22,267 nucleotides of DNA, taken from IMG/VR virus record IMGVR_UViG_3300005563_000107, positions 1-22,267 of that record; one strand, given 5' to 3'. The translations under genes were made by a program, and so were the position numbers. Below, in pieces: positions 20,443 through 22,267 of the stretch. The first letter of the stretch is position 1. Each line of letters opens with the position of its first letter. Source of the stretch: a virus. Under the pieces are notes generated by a model. It saw nothing but the letters and a program-made list of their open reading frames with translations. It made no database searches and was not told the origin of the DNA.

Positions 20443-20453
20443 ACCATCACGGT
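20443..20453 (-). repeat. CCGTGATGG motif, copy 1
   Basis: The minus strand reads ACCGTGATGGT, identical to copy 2. It is in the 98-bp gap between the 160-aa gene and the capsid gene. No -10 or -35 pair was convincingly matched around it, so operator, processing site or protein-binding hairpin all remain possible. Confidence 0.65.
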
Positions 20454-20463
20454 CAGAGGCACA

Positions 20464-20946
20464 TCAGAAAGCATCGAGCAACAGTAGGGCTATTGCGCGA
20501 TTGTGATTCTGTTGTTGGATTTTGGAAATGTCAAGTTGTAACTGCGATGCGCGTTGCATTGCATCACGCAATTGCGCTGCATCCTGGGAATGCGCTGCAA
20601 GCAAAAGCGCCGCTTGCAGGGCCTGCTGCAATAGGAGTGTAGGATCGTACCCCTGCCCCCCGGCCCGGTCGCCGGACAGGATAACAGGTTCCTGCGGAAT
20701 AGTCTGTTTGATTTCCTCTATAGGAAGTGAAACATCGATAGCCGCAGGCTTGGGGGCAAAGCGGCGTAGGTACCGCTCGCGCAATATCCAGAAGTCTTCG
20801 CCTACTCGCTCATAGGGCCTATTCCGCTTGCTTCCTTTGCCACTGCCTCCCGTAGTTAGGGGAGACGGTGCAGGCGGCGGGGGAGTAGGAGTAGGCGCAC
20901 CCGTCCAATCCGAAGTTGTCCACGAATATTCCCAAAGAGCTAGCAT
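20464..20946 (-). CDS. Structural-region protein with Pro-rich linker and helical tail (160 aa)
   Basis: Starts MLALWEYSWTTSDWTGAP. Residues 17-30 are Pro/Thr-rich (TPTPPPPAPSP), followed by Gly/Lys/Arg-rich GSGKGSKRNRP, which suggests a flexible linker. The remainder is helical with Gln/Ala/Leu-rich, coiled-coil-prone segments (LLLQQALQAALLLAAHSQ, then MQRASQLQLDISKIQQQNH). The architecture, a short N-terminal peptide, a linker and a helix, recurs in phage head-region hypothetical proteins. It lies before the major capsid gene, so a head or scaffolding-like role is possible but not established. The start follows the preceding stop by 3 nt; no family recognised. Confidence 0.65.
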   Translation of the reverse strand: MLALWEYSWTTSDWTGAPTPTPPPPAPSPLTTGGSGKGSKRNRPYERVGEDFWILRERYLRRFAPKPAAIDVSLPIEEIKQTIPQEPVILSGDRAGGQGYDPTLLLQQALQAALLLAAHSQDAAQLRDAMQRASQLQLDISKIQQQNHNRAIALLLLDAF

Positions 20947-20949
20947 GGT

Positions 20950-21393
20950 TTAGCTATGCAAAGCACGAACAACCACATCCGTATTGACGTTTTGGTTGTA
21001 TACCGCACTGATTTGGTTGGAAGTAAATAGCGCCTCGAAGCGGGTAGGTGTACGTTGCGCCAACGCCGTAAGGTTTATCGTGCTAGCAGTACCCGAGCCA
21101 AACACAGCCACAAACCCGCTACGAATATTCGCATTAGTCGCGTCTATGGTACCGGGAGCTAGCATTGCAAGATACGTATTTTGCTTGGCTACAGTTAGCG
21201 CGGCAAAATCCGCCCACACAATAGCTGTATTTAGCTCTTCGGTAGTGATGTCAGATCGCCATATCGTACCGCTTGCGGAAGGGGAATTGTAATAAGTGAC
21301 TATTGCTCCGATATCCCCTGCTGTAACATTAGCCGCTTGGTTAGCTAGGATATCGGCCTTAAAGGTGGCAAGCTGTGCGGGGTTAAGTACCAT
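20950..21393 (-). CDS. Conserved-type head-region protein (147 aa), unknown function
   Basis: Starts MVLNPAQLATFKADILANQA and carries YYNSPSASGTIWRSDI, a pattern (P-x-Q-L-x-x-L/F-K-x-D-I, followed by YNxP and WR) that I recognise from hypothetical phage proteins in structural operons, often near the portal or scaffolding genes. It is helical in the N-terminal half and Ser/Thr/Asn-rich later (TDVVVRALHS at the end). No catalytic motif, membrane segment or signal peptide. The ATG at 21393 is 5 nt after the LamG-like gene's stop. Confidence 0.68.
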   Translation of the reverse strand: MVLNPAQLATFKADILANQAANVTAGDIGAIVTYYNSPSASGTIWRSDITTEELNTAIVWADFAALTVAKQNTYLAMLAPGTIDATNANIRSGFVAVFGSGTASTINLTALAQRTPTRFEALFTSNQISAVYNQNVNTDVVVRALHS

Positions 21394-21398
21394 GGCAA

Positions 21399-22112
21399 TT
21401 ATGGTCTAGTAGTTGGTTTTGGTTCAATAAAGAACACAGAAAAGAAGTCTTCAACACTGATTATTCTCTGTACTAAGGCATCATCAGCCGTAGGAAGTAC
21501 CGCAACGCCATAAATGGCATCTCTAGTAGCCATAGCGGCTACTCCAGAGAATGCCCCACTAGATGCCTGCGCGCCAATCGCTGCATTGCCTGCTGTGGAT
21601 GACAGAGTTGTACTTCCCGTAGCGCTGCCATACACATTGCCGTTTAGGTAATATGTTATTTTGTTGGCGTTGCGTGTAGCCGCCACCACACAATTACCTG
21701 CAATGGCGGACAAGAAGCCCGCGCCCCCAACGCCTACGGCGCTATTGTTTTTAACGTTCCACTGTAGAACTTCCATTCCACTAGCAGAAACGTAAAATCC
21801 TTGTCCGCCATTTCTTTGGCTCGCTAACCAAACGGTGGAGGAACCCGATTTTCGTATTGCTCCTATGATCGTGAACTGGTTTGTTTGCAGCGCCTGAATC
21901 TGTTTTGGCAAATTACAGTAACTTGCTTGCGCGCCATTGCCCAATGTAACACCGTACTTGCGCTGTCCTAACCTGGTTGCTGTGCCTAAAGACCAACTAC
22001 CGCCTACGGTAAGATACCCGGGCTGCGCAGCATTAAACAAAATCTCACATCGCAAACCATCCTGCGACGGCAAAAGACCGGGCTTCAATTGTTTGATTTT
22101 CTTGCGCATCAT
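21399..22112 (-). CDS. LamG/concanavalin-like structural protein (237 aa)
   Basis: Starts MMRKKIKQLKPGLLPSQDGL. The central and C-terminal parts are a run of short strands with the marks of a LamG-like jelly roll: QFTIIGAIRKSGSSTVWLAS, RNGGQGFYVSASGMEVLQW, KITYYLNGNVYGSATGST, then NAAIGAQASSGAFSGVAAMA. Such domains bind glycans or proteins. It is in the head region, overlapping the preceding gene as TAATG. Two ATG codons lie in tandem at 22112 and 22109; either could be used, and the Shine-Dalgarno is weak. It may be a head fibre or a structural adhesin; binding activity is inferred from fold only. Confidence 0.65.
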   Translation of the reverse strand: MMRKKIKQLKPGLLPSQDGLRCEILFNAAQPGYLTVGGSWSLGTATRLGQRKYGVTLGNGAQASYCNLPKQIQALQTNQFTIIGAIRKSGSSTVWLASQRNGGQGFYVSASGMEVLQWNVKNNSAVGVGGAGFLSAIAGNCVVAATRNANKITYYLNGNVYGSATGSTTLSSTAGNAAIGAQASSGAFSGVAAMATRDAIYGVAVLPTADDALVQRIISVEDFFSVFFIEPKPTTRP

Positions 22113-22267
22113 TAACCCATTACGGAAGAAATTTCTGACGTTACCAAGGTTGCCGTAGTAAGAGCCACGCCCAAATCGTTCTTTATTACCAATTGAAACG
22201 CATACGGCATAAACCCTAACGTATTCGCCACACTGAAGAACCCTCTGTGAGTAATGCCCGTGGAGCT
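22112..22267 (-). CDS. C-terminal end of a structural-region gene (5' end beyond window)
   Basis: The frame is open from base 22267 to a TAA at 22112-22114. The 51 visible residues begin SSTGITHRGFFSVANTLGFM and end TSEISSVMG, with two beta-type stretches (FQLVIKND, VALTTATLVTS). It overlaps the LamG-like gene by one base (TAATG), the coupling used elsewhere in this strand. Family not recognised from this fragment. Confidence 0.6.
   Translation of the reverse strand, partial: SSTGITHRGFFSVANTLGFMPYAFQLVIKNDLGVALTTATLVTSEISSVMG

Noticed and set aside
1-22267. CRISPR array, diversity-generating retroelement, integrase, tRNA
   Set aside because: No regular spaced repeats, no reverse transcriptase or template/variable repeat pair, no tyrosine or serine recombinase pattern and no cloverleaf was seen; a full computational tRNA and repeat scan could not be done here.

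Overview
This window is part of a tailed bacteriophage genome (Caudoviricetes), most likely with a short, podovirus-like tail and a Gram-negative host. The short tail is inferred from paired adaptor-like proteins, a nozzle/stabilisation-type protein and large internal (ejection-type) virion proteins, with no tape-measure or tail-tube gene in view. The Gram-negative host is inferred from an overlapping Rz/Rz1-like spanin pair next to a holin-like protein and a GH24 endolysin. No integrase, tRNA, CRISPR array or reverse transcriptase was seen. Coding density is very high: the largest gap without a gene is about 164 bp (18234-18397), so no gap exceeds 300 bp.

Layout. (1) Positions 1-3324, plus strand: a replication block with the 3' part of a family A DNA polymerase, a small XRE-type HTH protein, a 39-aa coupled ORF, a P-loop ATPase/helicase-like protein, a 31-aa hydrophobic peptide and a 64-aa phage protein. 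(2) Positions 3296-4432, minus strand: lysis cassette, transcribed as endolysin, holin, Rz, Rz1; it meets the plus-strand block tail to tail. (3) Positions 4455-4790, plus strand: an isolated membrane-protein gene whose 3' end is antisense to a virion gene. (4) Positions 4636-16333, minus strand: virion genes read from right to left, with a methyltransferase, a glycosyltransferase, two paralogous adaptors, the nozzle protein, a small tail protein, a tail fibre, a GNAT-like protein, an inserted HNH endonuclease and three internal virion proteins. (5) Positions 16330-18233, minus strand: a TPR-glycosyltransferase and two small, very basic proteins. (6) Positions 18398-22267, minus strand: head genes including an N4 gp56-type major capsid protein and a LamG-like protein; the window ends inside another gene. 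Terminase and portal genes are not in the window and probably lie beyond the right end.

How it works together. The left block would copy the DNA. The leftward block builds the head (capsid plus small accessory proteins) and then the tail, and ends in lysis. An intrinsic terminator at 18304-18330 and an extended -10 element just after it separate the capsid transcript from a downstream unit that starts with the TPR-glycosyltransferase. The most distinctive aspect is a cassette of two glycosyltransferases, one methyltransferase and small Pro/Ser/Thr/Lys-rich proteins placed between capsid and tail genes, which suggests modification of the virion or of a host glycan. Other points of note are a 9-bp motif with complementary, changing flanks found only in the two main non-coding gaps, a possible short RNA at 18304-18395, and the isolated counter-oriented membrane gene.
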